NCBI RefSeq assembly: GCF_900323885.1
Contig: NZ_OOHJ01000022.1
Span: forward strand, 620,001 to 684,000
Direction: 5' to 3'
DNA: 64,000 bases
Source of the DNA: [Actinomadura] parvosata subsp. kistnae
GTDB lineage: Bacteria > Actinomycetota > Actinomycetes > Streptosporangiales > Streptosporangiaceae
Positions 16,343-24,773 of the stretch are shown one piece after another. The notes beneath the pieces are model-generated. The model worked only from the letters and a program-made list of their open reading frames with translations, ran no database searches and was not told the origin of the DNA. Position 1 is the first letter of the stretch. The number at the start of each line of letters is the position of its first letter. The position numbers and the translations under genes are program-made.

Positions 16343-16372
16343 TTGACCCCTGAGATCATCCATGCCTAGATC
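16343..16372 (+). promoter_or_regulatory. Candidate promoter for the membrane protein at 16414
   Basis: TTGACC (16343-16348) and TAGATC (16367-16372) are spaced by 18 bases, about 40 bases upstream of the ATG at 16414. The region is divergent from the ECF sigma gene. Confidence 0.45.
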
Positions 16373-16413
16373 GAGAGACTCATCCGCCCCACGAGCCCGG
16401 AGGACACCCCCGC

Positions 16414-17049
16414 ATGGCATCGGCAGGAGCGCCGGAACCGCTGACCGGCCACGCCGACGAGCGGCGCCGCCGCCGGGGGCTGGCGTTGCGGATCTCCATC
16501 CTGCTGCTGGGCGTCCTGCACCTGGTGCTCGCCGCCGTCCTGATCGCCCTGCCCGGTCGTACGCCCGCCTTCGACCCCTTACCCACGCCGGACGCGAGCG
16601 GGGAGCCGAACACGGAGCGCCGGATCGCCGCGATCACCCCGCACCCCGCCTCGGCCCCGGCCTCTCTTAGGGCGTCCTCTCCGGTCCGGCCCGCCACCAG
16701 CACCTCGGCCACCCCGGAAGCCGCCACCTCCGCCTCCTCCACGGCCCAGGCCACGCCCCGCCCCAGCCCCGTACGCACGCGAGGGTCCGTGGCGCCGTCG
16801 GGCGGGCAGGAGGCGTCGAAACCGGTCCCAGCGATCGCGCCGTCGGCCGGAAACACCACGAAGACGCACCGCCCGGCCAGGACCCCGAGCCCCGCCATCG
16901 CGCCCGCCCCGAGGTGGTGCCGCCGGGCCGCACCCGCGAGCCGCCGGGCCGCGTCCGGGGCAGCGGCCCGGGACAGGGCAGATGAGCCCTGGGTCTCCAC
17001 CCCCGTCTCCACCTTTCTGACGTGCCGCTCCACCCACCCCCGTCCCTAG
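16414..17049 (+). CDS. Hypothetical single-pass membrane protein
   Basis: A 211-residue frame with a short Arg-rich cytoplasmic start (ADERRRRRGLALR), one TM helix (about residues 26-48, ISILLLGVLHLVLAAVLIAL) and a long Pro/Ser/Thr/Ala-rich, probably disordered exterior. A GGAGG site lies 10 bases before the ATG and a promoter-like pair lies upstream, which favours this strand over the competing minus-strand frame (16380-17033). The C-terminal ~50 residues (RWCRRAAPASRRAASG onwards) change character to Arg-rich and may be out of frame. No family recognised. Confidence 0.5.
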   Translation: MASAGAPEPLTGHADERRRRRGLALRISILLLGVLHLVLAAVLIALPGRTPAFDPLPTPDASGEPNTERRIAAITPHPASAPASLRASSPVRPATSTSATPEAATSASSTAQATPRPSPVRTRGSVAPSGGQEASKPVPAIAPSAGNTTKTHRPARTPSPAIAPAPRWCRRAAPASRRAASGAAARDRADEPWVSTPVSTFLTCRSTHPRP

Positions 17050-17058
17050 CGTCATGGC

Positions 17059-17229
17059 ATGGACAAACGGCTCGAACTGCTGCAACGCCTGCTGGACGCC
17101 AACGGGGGAAGAATGAATGGGAAGTTCCTGATCGCGGTCGCCGTCGTGGCCGTGATCGTGGTCGTCGGCTTCATCGCGTTCCGCCTTATCCTGGTGGAGA
17201 TGATTCTCAGCCTGCGGGACTCCCGCTAG
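17059..17229 (+). CDS. Small membrane protein (56 residues), leaderless start
   Basis: ATG at 17059 to TAG at 17227 encodes a 56-residue protein. A charged amphipathic N-terminus (MDKRLELLQRLLDANGG) is followed by a single TM helix (FLIAVAVVAVIVVVGFIAF) and a short tail (LVEMILSLRDSR). There is no ribosome binding site. TAGCGT at 17047-17052 would place transcription start at the ATG, so it is probably leaderless. It ends 3 bases before the sensor kinase start and is probably co-transcribed with the two-component genes. A role as a small modulator of the kinase is only a guess. An internal ATG at 17113 behind GGGGGAAGA would give a 38-residue form. Confidence 0.6.
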   Translation: MDKRLELLQRLLDANGGRMNGKFLIAVAVVAVIVVVGFIAFRLILVEMILSLRDSR

Positions 17230-17232
17230 CAC

Positions 17233-18384
17233 ATGCGCGAGGTGTGGGGGCGGGTCACCCGGCTGCTGGCCGCCGACGACCCCGAGACCGGGCGGCTCAC
17301 CAGGGCGCTGCTGACCCTGGTGCTCGCCTGGTCGCTGGCCGTCGCCTCGCCCGCGCGGGCGGCGGCGCTCGTGTGGCCGGCGCTGGGCGTCGCGATGGCG
17401 TGCTGGCTGGCGTTCGTCCTGCTCGACGGCCGCGTCCCCGCCGCCGCTCCCTCCAGGGCCCCCGCGACGCTGCTCCTCGCGGCCGGCTCGGCGCTCGCCG
17501 CCACGGTGTCGGGGTCGGAGTCGGCGGCACCCACCGTGTTCCTGTTCGCCATGCTGCTGCTGTACGCGGCGCACCCGGCGCCGGGCATGACCGCCATCTG
17601 CCTGGTCGCCGCCGCCGACCTGGGCCTGATGGCCGGAAGCCTGATCTGGTTCGACCGCCCGCGCACGTCGATCGTCGTCCAGGGCGCGGTGATGGTCTGC
17701 ACGGTCCTGTTCGCCCTGCACCGCCGCCAGTACCGGCGCGCCCTCCACGACCGGGCCCGCGCCATGGCCCTGGACGAGCGCGCCCGCATCGCCAGGGAAC
17801 TGCACGACGTGCTCGCCCACTCCCTGGGAGCGCTGGGCGTCCAGCTCGACGTGGCCGAGGCCCTGCTCACCGAACGGGGCGACGTGGAAGGGGCGGTCGC
17901 CCGCATCCGCCGCTCCCGCGGCCTGGCCAGGGAGGGCCTGGTGGAGGCGCGTGCGGCGGTCGCCGCGCTCCGCGAGGACATCCCCCCGCTGCCCGACGCG
18001 CTCGGCCTCCTGGTCACCCAACACCGCCTCGACCACTCGGTACGCGCGGACCTGCGCACGACGGGCACCCGCCGCCCGATCACCCCCGCAGCCGAGGTCT
18101 GCCTCCTCCGCACGGCCCGCGAGGCTCTGACGAACGCCGCCAAACACGCCCCCGGCGATCCGGTCACCCTCGACCTGTCCTACGGCGAGACCTCCGTCCG
18201 CCTGACCGTCCGCAACCCCCTTCCCGCCGCCAGGCCCGGCGAGGCGCTTGGGGAAGGGGCGCCGGCCGGGAGCGGCGGGCACGGATTGGCGGGGATGCGG
18301 GAGCGCGTGGCGCTGGCCGGCGGGACGCTGAGCGCCGGGCCGGTGGGCGCGGTGTGGGAGGTGCGGGCGGAGGTGCCGGAGTGA
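17233..18384 (+). CDS. Sensor histidine kinase, NarL/DesK-associated (HisKA_3) type
   Basis: A 383-residue kinase. The N-terminal ~155 residues hold about four hydrophobic helices without a large extracellular domain, so the signal is probably sensed in the membrane. The dimerisation/phosphoacceptor segment is RARIARELHDVLAHSLGAL, with His191 as the phosphorylation site. The ATPase domain shows the N box (LLRTAREALTNAAKHAPGD) and a G box (GGHGLAGMRERVALAGG). Its stop codon overlaps the GTG start of the response regulator (GTGA), the usual two-component coupling. The stimulus is unknown. Confidence 0.92.
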   Translation: MREVWGRVTRLLAADDPETGRLTRALLTLVLAWSLAVASPARAAALVWPALGVAMACWLAFVLLDGRVPAAAPSRAPATLLLAAGSALAATVSGSESAAPTVFLFAMLLLYAAHPAPGMTAICLVAAADLGLMAGSLIWFDRPRTSIVVQGAVMVCTVLFALHRRQYRRALHDRARAMALDERARIARELHDVLAHSLGALGVQLDVAEALLTERGDVEGAVARIRRSRGLAREGLVEARAAVAALREDIPPLPDALGLLVTQHRLDHSVRADLRTTGTRRPITPAAEVCLLRTAREALTNAAKHAPGDPVTLDLSYGETSVRLTVRNPLPAARPGEALGEGAPAGSGGHGLAGMRERVALAGGTLSAGPVGAVWEVRAEVPE

Positions 18385-19013
18385 GGGTGCTCGTGGTGGA
18401 CGACCAGCAGGTGATGCGCGAAGGGCTCGTCGCGCTGCTGGACCTGGTCGACGGCGTCGAGGTGGTGGGGGACGCCGGCGAGGGCGAGCAGGCGCTGCGG
18501 CTGGTGGCGGAGCTGCGGCCGGACGTGGTGCTGATGGACCTGCGGATGCCGGTCATGGACGGGGTGGAGGCGACTCGGCGGATCGTCCGCGACCATCCGG
18601 GCGTGGCCGTGGTGGTGCTGACGACGTACGACGACGACCGGTCCGTGGACGCGGCGCTGCTGGCGGGGGCGCGCGGCTACCTGACGAAGGACGCGGGCCG
18701 GGCGGAGATCGCGGCGGCGCTGCGCTCGGCCGCCGCCGGCCAGTCCACGTTCGCGCCCGCGGCGGCGAAGCGGCTGGTCGAGGTGCTGTCCCGGGGCGCC
18801 CCCGAGCCGGTGACCGACTGCCCCGACGGGCTGACGGTGCGGGAGGTGGAGGTGCTGCGGCTGATCGCGCGCGGGCTGAGCAACGCCGAGATCGCCGCCC
18901 GGCTGTTCATCGCCGGCACGACGGTGAAGACGCACATCAACAACGCGTTCGCCAAGATCGGCGTCCGCAACCGCACGGAGGCCGCCGGCTACGCCCGCGA
19001 CCGCCTCCTGTGA
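18381..19013 (+). CDS. Response regulator, NarL/FixJ family
   Basis: A 210-residue regulator. The receiver domain spans 1-120: acidic pocket Asp7/Asp8 in LVVDDQQ, phosphoacceptor Asp53 in DVVLMDLRMP, and Thr/Lys in VVLTTYDDD and GYLTKDAG. A LuxR-type helix-turn-helix spans ~148-205 (LTVREVEVLRLIARGLSNAE, AGTTVKTHINNAFAKIGVR). GTG at 18381 overlaps the kinase stop. It is the obvious partner of the adjacent kinase. The GH64 gene 111 bases downstream could be a target, but the separate promoter and operator there argue for different control. Confidence 0.93.
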   Translation: MRVLVVDDQQVMREGLVALLDLVDGVEVVGDAGEGEQALRLVAELRPDVVLMDLRMPVMDGVEATRRIVRDHPGVAVVVLTTYDDDRSVDAALLAGARGYLTKDAGRAEIAAALRSAAAGQSTFAPAAAKRLVEVLSRGAPEPVTDCPDGLTVREVEVLRLIARGLSNAEIAARLFIAGTTVKTHINNAFAKIGVRNRTEAAGYARDRLL

Positions 19014-19038
19014 CCGCGACCCGGGTTTCCGGAAGCGC

Positions 19039-19095
19039 TTGACAGCGTTCCCTTACTGGAAAGAAACTTAACCGATCACGAGAGAGCGCTCTCTC
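19039..19095 (+). promoter_or_regulatory. Promoter and CebR/LacI-type operator of the GH64 gene
   Basis: TTGACA at 19039-19044 lies 18 bases before GAAACT (19063-19068). AAGCGCTT (19033-19040) overlaps the -35 box. A perfect 16-base palindrome, GAGAGAGCGCTCTCTC, lies at 19080-19095, just past the presumed transcription start. Its GAGCGCTC core is that of CebR-type (TGGGAGCGCTCCCA) sites that repress glucanase genes in streptomycetes. Confidence 0.6.
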
Positions 19096-19124
19096 CCAGA
19101 AGCCCCCCGCTGAGGAGTCGAACG

Positions 19125-20270
19125 ATGATCACCAGACGGGCCCTGCTGGCCGGTGCGGCGGCCACCCCCTTCCTGGCGCTCGCGCAGCGCGCCGAAGCCG
19201 CGACCACGCTGCCCCTGACCGTCGTCAACCACACCTACCGCTACGCCAACAACGCGATCTTCCTGTACGTCGTCGGCACCGACCCCGCCACCGGCAACCA
19301 GGTCTTCGTCAGGGCCGACGGCACCAAAGTGCCGGTGTCGCTCTCGCTCAACGGCCCCGACGGGTTCGCCGACCTGTCCATCCCGCTCGCCACCAGCGGT
19401 GACACGCGGGTGACGTTGCCGTGGATGTCGGGCCGGGTCTACGTCTCCATGGGGCAGAAGATCAGGTTCAGGGTGGTCACCGACGGCAACGGGCGGCCCG
19501 CGCTCCAGCACCCGGCCGGCTGGGTGACGTCGGACCCCAGCTACAACGTGCTGCACGACTTCATGGAGTTCACCTTCGACAGCAGCGGCATGTACTGCAA
19601 CACGACGATGGTGGACATGTTCAGCATCCCGATGGAGCTGCGGCTGGCCGGTCAGGCGACGCAGACGTCGGGCACGCTGGTGCGGAACGGGCGGGCGCAG
19701 ATCTTCGCCGGCATCGCGGCCCAGCCCGCGTTCAAGCCGCTCATCGTGGGCGACAACCTGCGGGTGATCGCCCCCGGCCACGGCATCGACGCCGGGCTCT
19801 TCCCCGCCAATTACCTCGACCCCTACATCGACCAGGTGTGGAGCACGTACACGTCGGCGAGCCTGCGGGTGACGGCGAACGGCGTGACGTACACGGGGCG
19901 GGTCTCCGGCGGGCAGCTCGTCTTCGACAAGGGCATCCGCGCCTTCGCCAGGCCGAGCACCCGCGACGTGTTCTACTGCAACGGCGCCCTGCACTCCGAC
20001 GGCGTCTCGGGCCCGGTCGCGGCGATCCTGGGCGCGGGGTTCAACCGCACGACGCTGGTCAGCCATCCGAACCAGCCGACGACCGACCCCGCCACGTTCT
20101 ACCGCACCACGCTCACCAACCACTACGCCCGCGTCCTGCACGAGAACACCGTGAGCGGCAAGGCGTACGGCTACCCCTACGACGACGTCGCCGACGGGTC
20201 CACCTACATCCAGGACCACGCCCCGACGTCGCTGCGGCTGCGGCTCACGCCGTTCGACGCGACCCCCTGA
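19125..20270 (+). CDS. Secreted beta-1,3-glucanase, glycoside hydrolase family 64
   Basis: A 381-residue exported enzyme with a twin-arginine-like signal (MITRRALLAGAAATPFLALAQ). The mature part is the GH64 fold. It opens with TLPLTVVNHTYRYANNAIFLYVV and carries the active-site segment FMEFTFDSSGMYCNTTMVDMF, where Glu148 and Asp164 stand 16 residues apart, as in the laminaripentaose-producing enzyme of Streptomyces matensis (E154/D170). Further family landmarks are NYLDPYIDQVWSTYT and TLTNHYARVLHENT. No carbohydrate-binding module is attached. It would cleave fungal cell-wall or storage laminarin-type glucan. ATG at 19125 follows GAGGAG. Confidence 0.92.
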   Translation: MITRRALLAGAAATPFLALAQRAEAATTLPLTVVNHTYRYANNAIFLYVVGTDPATGNQVFVRADGTKVPVSLSLNGPDGFADLSIPLATSGDTRVTLPWMSGRVYVSMGQKIRFRVVTDGNGRPALQHPAGWVTSDPSYNVLHDFMEFTFDSSGMYCNTTMVDMFSIPMELRLAGQATQTSGTLVRNGRAQIFAGIAAQPAFKPLIVGDNLRVIAPGHGIDAGLFPANYLDPYIDQVWSTYTSASLRVTANGVTYTGRVSGGQLVFDKGIRAFARPSTRDVFYCNGALHSDGVSGPVAAILGAGFNRTTLVSHPNQPTTDPATFYRTTLTNHYARVLHENTVSGKAYGYPYDDVADGSTYIQDHAPTSLRLRLTPFDATP

Positions 20271-20395
20271 GGCGGTGCGGAGCGGCGCGGCGGGAACCGG
20301 TAGATTCGGGGCGAAACCACTGCGTGCAGGCGTGTCCGCCGCCGCGTGTGGCCGGGCAGCGTCTCTGCCCGCTCGCCGATCTCTAAGGAGCCCCC

Positions 20396-22453
20396 GTGAC
20401 CGTTCCCCATGTGCCCGACATGCAGGTGGAGGTGCCCGGCATACAGGCGAATGTGCCCGGCGTGCATCCGGCCTGGCTGCCTCCTGACGCCTTCCGCGCC
20501 GCCGGTACGCGCCGCGTGCTGGTCCTGGCCGACGACTCGGAGGTGGCCGGCACCGTGCGGGCCGAGGTGGCCGACGCCTGTGAACGGCACGGCGGTGCGG
20601 TGGTGGCGCCGGGTGCGGCCGGTGACCTCGTGCTCGCCCTGTCCACGGCCGGCGACCTGCCGCCGGCCGTGCAGGCGTCGCGGGGGCAGGAGCCCGGGCC
20701 GGAGGGTTTCGTGCTGGGCCGCCGGGACGGCGTCACGGTGGTGCTGGCCGACCACCCGGCGGGCCTGCTGTACGGGTGGTTCGAGGTGGTGCGGCGCGGT
20801 GCGGCCGCGTTCGGTGAGGACTGGCCCGCCGAGGTGCACCGCCCCGCACTGCGGCGGCGCATGCTGGACCATTGGGACAACATCGACGTGCATCCGGTGA
20901 TGGGCCAGGTCGAGCGCGGCTACTCGGGCGGCTCGATCTTCTGGCGGGACGGCGTACCGCACGAGGACCTGACCCGGGTGCGCGCGTACGGGCGGCTGCT
21001 GGCCGCGACGGGCGTGAACGCGGTCGCGATCAACAACGTGAACGTGCACGCCACCGAGGCCCGCCTGCTGACCGACCGGCTCGCCGAGGTCGCCGCCATC
21101 GCGGCGGAGCTGCGCCCGTACGGGATCCGCGTGCACCTGTCGGTGAACTTCGCCTCGCCGATCGCGCTCGGCGGGCTGGACAGCGCCGACCCGCTGGACG
21201 AGGGCGTGCGCGCGTGGTGGGCGCGCACGACGGAGCGGGTCTACGAGACGATCCCCGACTTCGGCGGGTACGTGGTCAAGGCCGACTCGGAGGGTCAGCC
21301 GGGGCCGTTCGCGTACGGGCGCAGCCACGCCGACGGCGCGAACATGCTGGCCGACGCCCTGGCCCCGCACGGCGGCGTGGTGCACTGGCGGGCGTTCGTC
21401 TACGACCACCGCCAGGACTGGCGCGACCGCTCCACCGACCGCGCCCGCGCCGCCCACGACCACTTCGCCCCGCTCGACGGCCTGTTCAGGGACAACGCGA
21501 TCCTCCAGGTCAAGTACGGCCCCATGGACTTCCAGCCGCGCGAGCCGATCTCCCCCGTGATCGCGGCCATGCCGGCGACGAGGCTCGCGGTGGAGCTGCA
21601 GGTGACGCAGGAGTACACGGGCCAGCAGCGGCACGTCTGCTACCTCGGCCCGATGTGGAGCGAGGTGCTGGGCTTCCGCTTCTGGGGGCCGGGCGAGCGC
21701 ACGGTCGCCGAGGTGGCCGCGCGCGGCGGCCTGGTGGCGGTCTCGAACGTGGGCGACGACCCGTACTGGACGGGGCACCCGCTGGCCCAGGCCAACCTGT
21801 ACGCGTTCGGCCGGCTCGCCTGGGCCCCGGACCTCGACCCGGCGGCGATCCTGGACGAGTGGATCGGCCTGACCTTCCCGGGTGGAGACGACCTGGTGCG
21901 CGGCACGCTGCACGAGATCATGGACGGCTCGTGGGCGACGTACGAGCGGTACACGGCCCCGCTCGGCGTCGGCTTCATGGTCCGCCCCGGCCACCACTAC
22001 GGCCCCGACGTGGACGGCTACGAGTACACCCCGTGGGGCACCTACCACTTCGCCGACCGCGACGGCGTCGGCGTGGACCGCACCCGCGCCACCGGCACCG
22101 GCTACACGGGCCAGTACCCGGCGCCGTGGTCGGAGGTGTACGAGTCGCGCTCCGAGTGCCCGGACGAGCTGCTGCTCTTCTTCCACCACGTGCCGTACCA
22201 GCACGTGCTGCAGAGCGGCACGACGGTCATCCAGCACATCTACGACACGCATTTCGCGGGCGCCGAGGAGGCGGCGGGGATGCGGCTGGCGTGGGAGAAG
22301 CTGGCGGGCTCCGTCGACCCGGCGTTGTACGCGCGGGTCAGGGAGCGGCTGGACGAGCAGGTCCGGTGCGCGGAGGAGTGGCGCGACCAGGTCAACACCT
22401 ATTTCCTGCGCAAGTCAGGGGTGCCGGACGCCCACGGCAGGCGCATCTACTGA
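20396..22453 (+). CDS. Alpha-glucuronidase, glycoside hydrolase family 67
   Basis: A 685-residue GH67 enzyme that removes (4-O-methyl)glucuronic acid from xylo-oligosaccharides. Landmarks are RRRMLDHWDNIDVHPVMGQV, ERGYSGGSIFW, the acid region VVKADSEGQPGPF (Glu299) and the base/substrate segments VYDHRQDWRDRSTDRA and QVKYGPMDFQPREPI. There is no signal peptide, so it acts inside the cell on imported oligosaccharides. GTG at 20396 lies 5 bases after AAGGAG. The first ~27 residues carry three 7-residue repeats starting V-P-(D/G). It is convergent with the xylo-oligosaccharide operon on the minus strand and clearly belongs to the same pathway. Confidence 0.95.
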   Translation: MTVPHVPDMQVEVPGIQANVPGVHPAWLPPDAFRAAGTRRVLVLADDSEVAGTVRAEVADACERHGGAVVAPGAAGDLVLALSTAGDLPPAVQASRGQEPGPEGFVLGRRDGVTVVLADHPAGLLYGWFEVVRRGAAAFGEDWPAEVHRPALRRRMLDHWDNIDVHPVMGQVERGYSGGSIFWRDGVPHEDLTRVRAYGRLLAATGVNAVAINNVNVHATEARLLTDRLAEVAAIAAELRPYGIRVHLSVNFASPIALGGLDSADPLDEGVRAWWARTTERVYETIPDFGGYVVKADSEGQPGPFAYGRSHADGANMLADALAPHGGVVHWRAFVYDHRQDWRDRSTDRARAAHDHFAPLDGLFRDNAILQVKYGPMDFQPREPISPVIAAMPATRLAVELQVTQEYTGQQRHVCYLGPMWSEVLGFRFWGPGERTVAEVAARGGLVAVSNVGDDPYWTGHPLAQANLYAFGRLAWAPDLDPAAILDEWIGLTFPGGDDLVRGTLHEIMDGSWATYERYTAPLGVGFMVRPGHHYGPDVDGYEYTPWGTYHFADRDGVGVDRTRATGTGYTGQYPAPWSEVYESRSECPDELLLFFHHVPYQHVLQSGTTVIQHIYDTHFAGAEEAAGMRLAWEKLAGSVDPALYARVRERLDEQVRCAEEWRDQVNTYFLRKSGVPDAHGRRIY

Positions 22454-22491
22454 CGGGTGCAGCACCGCTCCCCCAAGGCTGAAGCGCCGCA

Positions 22492-23181
22492 CTACTGACG
22501 CGTGAAGCGCTCCTGGACCTCGGTGATCATGGCGCGGCTGTTCCACAGCAGCGTCGCCGTGAGCACCGAGGCCAGCAGCGCCAGCGCCGCCTCGGTGGCG
22601 AAGAAGGTGACGCCGCCGGCCACGATGAGCAGGCACGCGTTGGCCAGGGTGGCGGCGGGGAAGCGCCCCAGCGAGTACGCCGCCAGCTTGGCCACGTCCA
22701 CCGCCCTGAACGCGAACAGCGAGGTGATGACCAGCGCGTTGGCCACCCACAGCGTGCCCCCTGCGGCCAGGACGACGAGCAGCGCCGCCCACCAGCCGGG
22801 CACCCCGGCGGCGGAGAAGTTGCCCAGGTTCATGCCGACCAGGGCGAGCACCGCGAGCCAGGGCACCCAGACCTTGAGTGCGGCGCCGAAGTTGAGCCGG
22901 TAGCCGCGCCAGAACGCCGAGGCGGGCCGCAGCTCGGTCAGCTCGCGGCTGCGGTGCCGCAGCGCGTACAGGGCGGCGGACAGTGCGGGGCCGGCGGGCA
23001 GCAGGCAGGCGGCCATCAGCGGGAGGTTGCCGGCGGAGCGATCGAGCAGCACCAGCACCACCAGGCCGGGCACCGCGGTGAGCAGCACGAGCAGTTCGAC
23101 GACCAGCAGGGTGTAGATCAGGGCGGAGGCCCGCGAGAGCGGGCCCGTGCCGAACTTCCTCGAGGCCGTCACGTCGCTCAT
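22492..23181 (-). CDS. YesL-like (DUF624) membrane protein
   Basis: A 229-residue protein with about six TM helices (for example ASALIYTLLVVELLVLLTAV and VWVPWLAVLALVGMNLG). Size, helix pattern and position at the end of a sugar ABC transporter/glycosidase operon match the YesL/DUF624 family, found with oligosaccharide transporters in Bacillus and actinobacteria. Its role is unknown; an accessory function in uptake has been proposed from context only. ATG at 23181 overlaps the GH39 stop (ATGA), so it is translationally coupled and is the last gene of the operon. Confidence 0.8.
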   Translation of the reverse strand: MSDVTASRKFGTGPLSRASALIYTLLVVELLVLLTAVPGLVVLVLLDRSAGNLPLMAACLLPAGPALSAALYALRHRSRELTELRPASAFWRGYRLNFGAALKVWVPWLAVLALVGMNLGNFSAAGVPGWWAALLVVLAAGGTLWVANALVITSLFAFRAVDVAKLAAYSLGRFPAATLANACLLIVAGGVTFFATEAALALLASVLTATLLWNSRAMITEVQERFTRQ

Positions 23182-24692
23182 CGCATGCCCTCCTCCAGGC
23201 CGAGCAGCCGGCGGTCGTCCCACCACGGCGGGGTCTCGTCCACCACGGGGGTGAGCTCGACGAGCGTGACCTCGTGGCGGTCGAGGATCAGGTCGAGATC
23301 GGCCGTTCCGCCGGTGACCGGCAGGCTCTGGTGACGGCGGACCGGTTCCGCCGCTTCCCGGAGGATATCGAGCTGTCTGGGGTGTGGTGACCGGGGACGT
23401 CCCATTTCGCACCAGGCCGCCCAGGCGTTGCCCATCTCCTCGCTCACCGACGAGCGCAGCACGAAGGCGGACTCGCCCGGGAAGGGGATCGACAGCCGCA
23501 CGGTGTGCCCGGCCACGGCCGGCCCGCCGGTGACGTCCACGGGGGCCCAGGCCAGCACGGTCACGCGGCCCGTGTCGTCCCTGGTCACGAGGTGGTCCTC
23601 GCCCCTGGTCAGGAGCTGGTCGCCCATGCGGGCCAGGAACGCGTACAGGTGGTAGGTGGGCTTCTTGATCTGCCGGTGGGTCAGCAGGCCGAAGCCGCCG
23701 TGGAAGATCGAGGTCGGGATGCCGACCTCCTCGAACATGTCGCTGAACGTCCAGTACGCGAAGGAGTCCGCCAGCTCGCCGCCCTCGGCCAGGACGGGCG
23801 CCAGGTAGGCGGCGTTGAACGCGGTGTCGTGGATCGGGTTGTCGGGCCGGTAGGAGGAGTTGAACTCGGTGATGTGCACCGGCAGGCCCTCCAGCGGGCC
23901 GCCCGCCACCTGGCGGCGCGTGATGGCGAACTGCTCCAGCAGGCCCGAGGCGGGCGCCAGCGTCTGGTACACGCCGAACGGCACGGGCTGGGCCGGGCCC
24001 GAGGTGTAGGCGTGGCGGCTGAGGAAGTCCACCGGCACGTCGCGGGAGGTGACGAAGTCGGCGAAGCGCGGCATCCACTCGTCGGAGCCGGGCGAGATGG
24101 CGGGGCCGCCGACCTGCAGCGACGCGTCCACGTCCTTGATCGTGCGGGCGGTGACCTCGTACAGGCGGTGGTAGGCGGCCTCGTCGGCGCCCTGCCAGAA
24201 GATGTCGAGGTTCGGCTCGTTCCAGACCTCGATCGGCCAGCGGCGCACGCGGTCGAGGCCGTAGCGGTCGATGAGGTGGGTGATCGTGGCCCGCACCAGG
24301 GCCGCCCACTCCTCGTACGAGCTGGGCGGGGTGACGTTGGCCTGCCACCAGAAGACGGTCTGCTCGCCCGAGGCCAGGCCCGACGGCATGAAGCCCAGCT
24401 CCAGGAACGGCTCGATGCCCAGCTCCAGGTAGGCGTCGATGACCTGGTCCACGTAGGTGAAGGAGTGGCGGACGTGCCGCTTGCCCGCGTACTCGTAGGG
24501 CTGGTGCACGCCGACGCCGTCGCTGAACAGGCCGTGGCCGCGGATGTGACGGAAGCCGATCTCCCGCTGGACGAGCGCCAGCGAGTCCTGGTAGTCGCGC
24601 CGCAGCGCGAGGTCGAAGCGTCCGGTGCCGACGCAGAAGCGCCAGGCGTCGGACAGCCGCCCGGAGGGCTCGCCTGGGACGAGGTTGCGCAT
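23178..24692 (-). CDS. Glycoside hydrolase family 39, probable beta-xylosidase
   Basis: A 504-residue intracellular GH39 enzyme. The TIM-barrel carries the clan-A pair: acid/base Glu159 in RRWPIEVWNEPNLDIFW and nucleophile Glu276 in LPVHITEFNSSYRPD. The opening IGFRHIRGHGLFSDGVGV is also typical. A beta-sandwich follows from ~370 to the end. It would release xylose from the non-reducing end of xylo-oligosaccharides. ATG at 24692 has only a weak upstream site, and a GC hairpin separates it from the binding-protein gene. The substrate (xylose) is inferred from operon context with GH67 and GH3. Confidence 0.9.
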   Translation of the reverse strand: MRNLVPGEPSGRLSDAWRFCVGTGRFDLALRRDYQDSLALVQREIGFRHIRGHGLFSDGVGVHQPYEYAGKRHVRHSFTYVDQVIDAYLELGIEPFLELGFMPSGLASGEQTVFWWQANVTPPSSYEEWAALVRATITHLIDRYGLDRVRRWPIEVWNEPNLDIFWQGADEAAYHRLYEVTARTIKDVDASLQVGGPAISPGSDEWMPRFADFVTSRDVPVDFLSRHAYTSGPAQPVPFGVYQTLAPASGLLEQFAITRRQVAGGPLEGLPVHITEFNSSYRPDNPIHDTAFNAAYLAPVLAEGGELADSFAYWTFSDMFEEVGIPTSIFHGGFGLLTHRQIKKPTYHLYAFLARMGDQLLTRGEDHLVTRDDTGRVTVLAWAPVDVTGGPAVAGHTVRLSIPFPGESAFVLRSSVSEEMGNAWAAWCEMGRPRSPHPRQLDILREAAEPVRRHQSLPVTGGTADLDLILDRHEVTLVELTPVVDETPPWWDDRRLLGLEEGMR

Positions 24693-24727
24693 GCTTATTC
24701 CTTGTTCGGTCCGCGGGGAAAGAGAGC

Positions 24728-24764
24728 GGCCGGGCCGCCCCCGGCAGGAGGGAGCGGCCCGGCC
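24728..24764 (-). terminator. Intra-operon hairpin between binding-protein and GH39 genes
   Basis: GGCCGGGCCGC (24728-24738) pairs perfectly over 11 bp with GCGGCCCGGCC (24754-24764) around a 15-base loop. With no T-tract and a continuing operon, it is more likely an attenuator or mRNA-stabilising stem. Such a stem would keep the transporter binding protein more abundant than the downstream glycosidase. Confidence 0.6.
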
Positions 24765-24773
24765 TGGAGGGGA

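Noticed and set aside
16380..17033. A 217-codon minus-strand frame opposite the membrane protein at 16414
   Set aside because: It has no ribosome binding site or recognisable domain, and the plus strand has a promoter-like pair, a GGAGG site and a clear TM helix.
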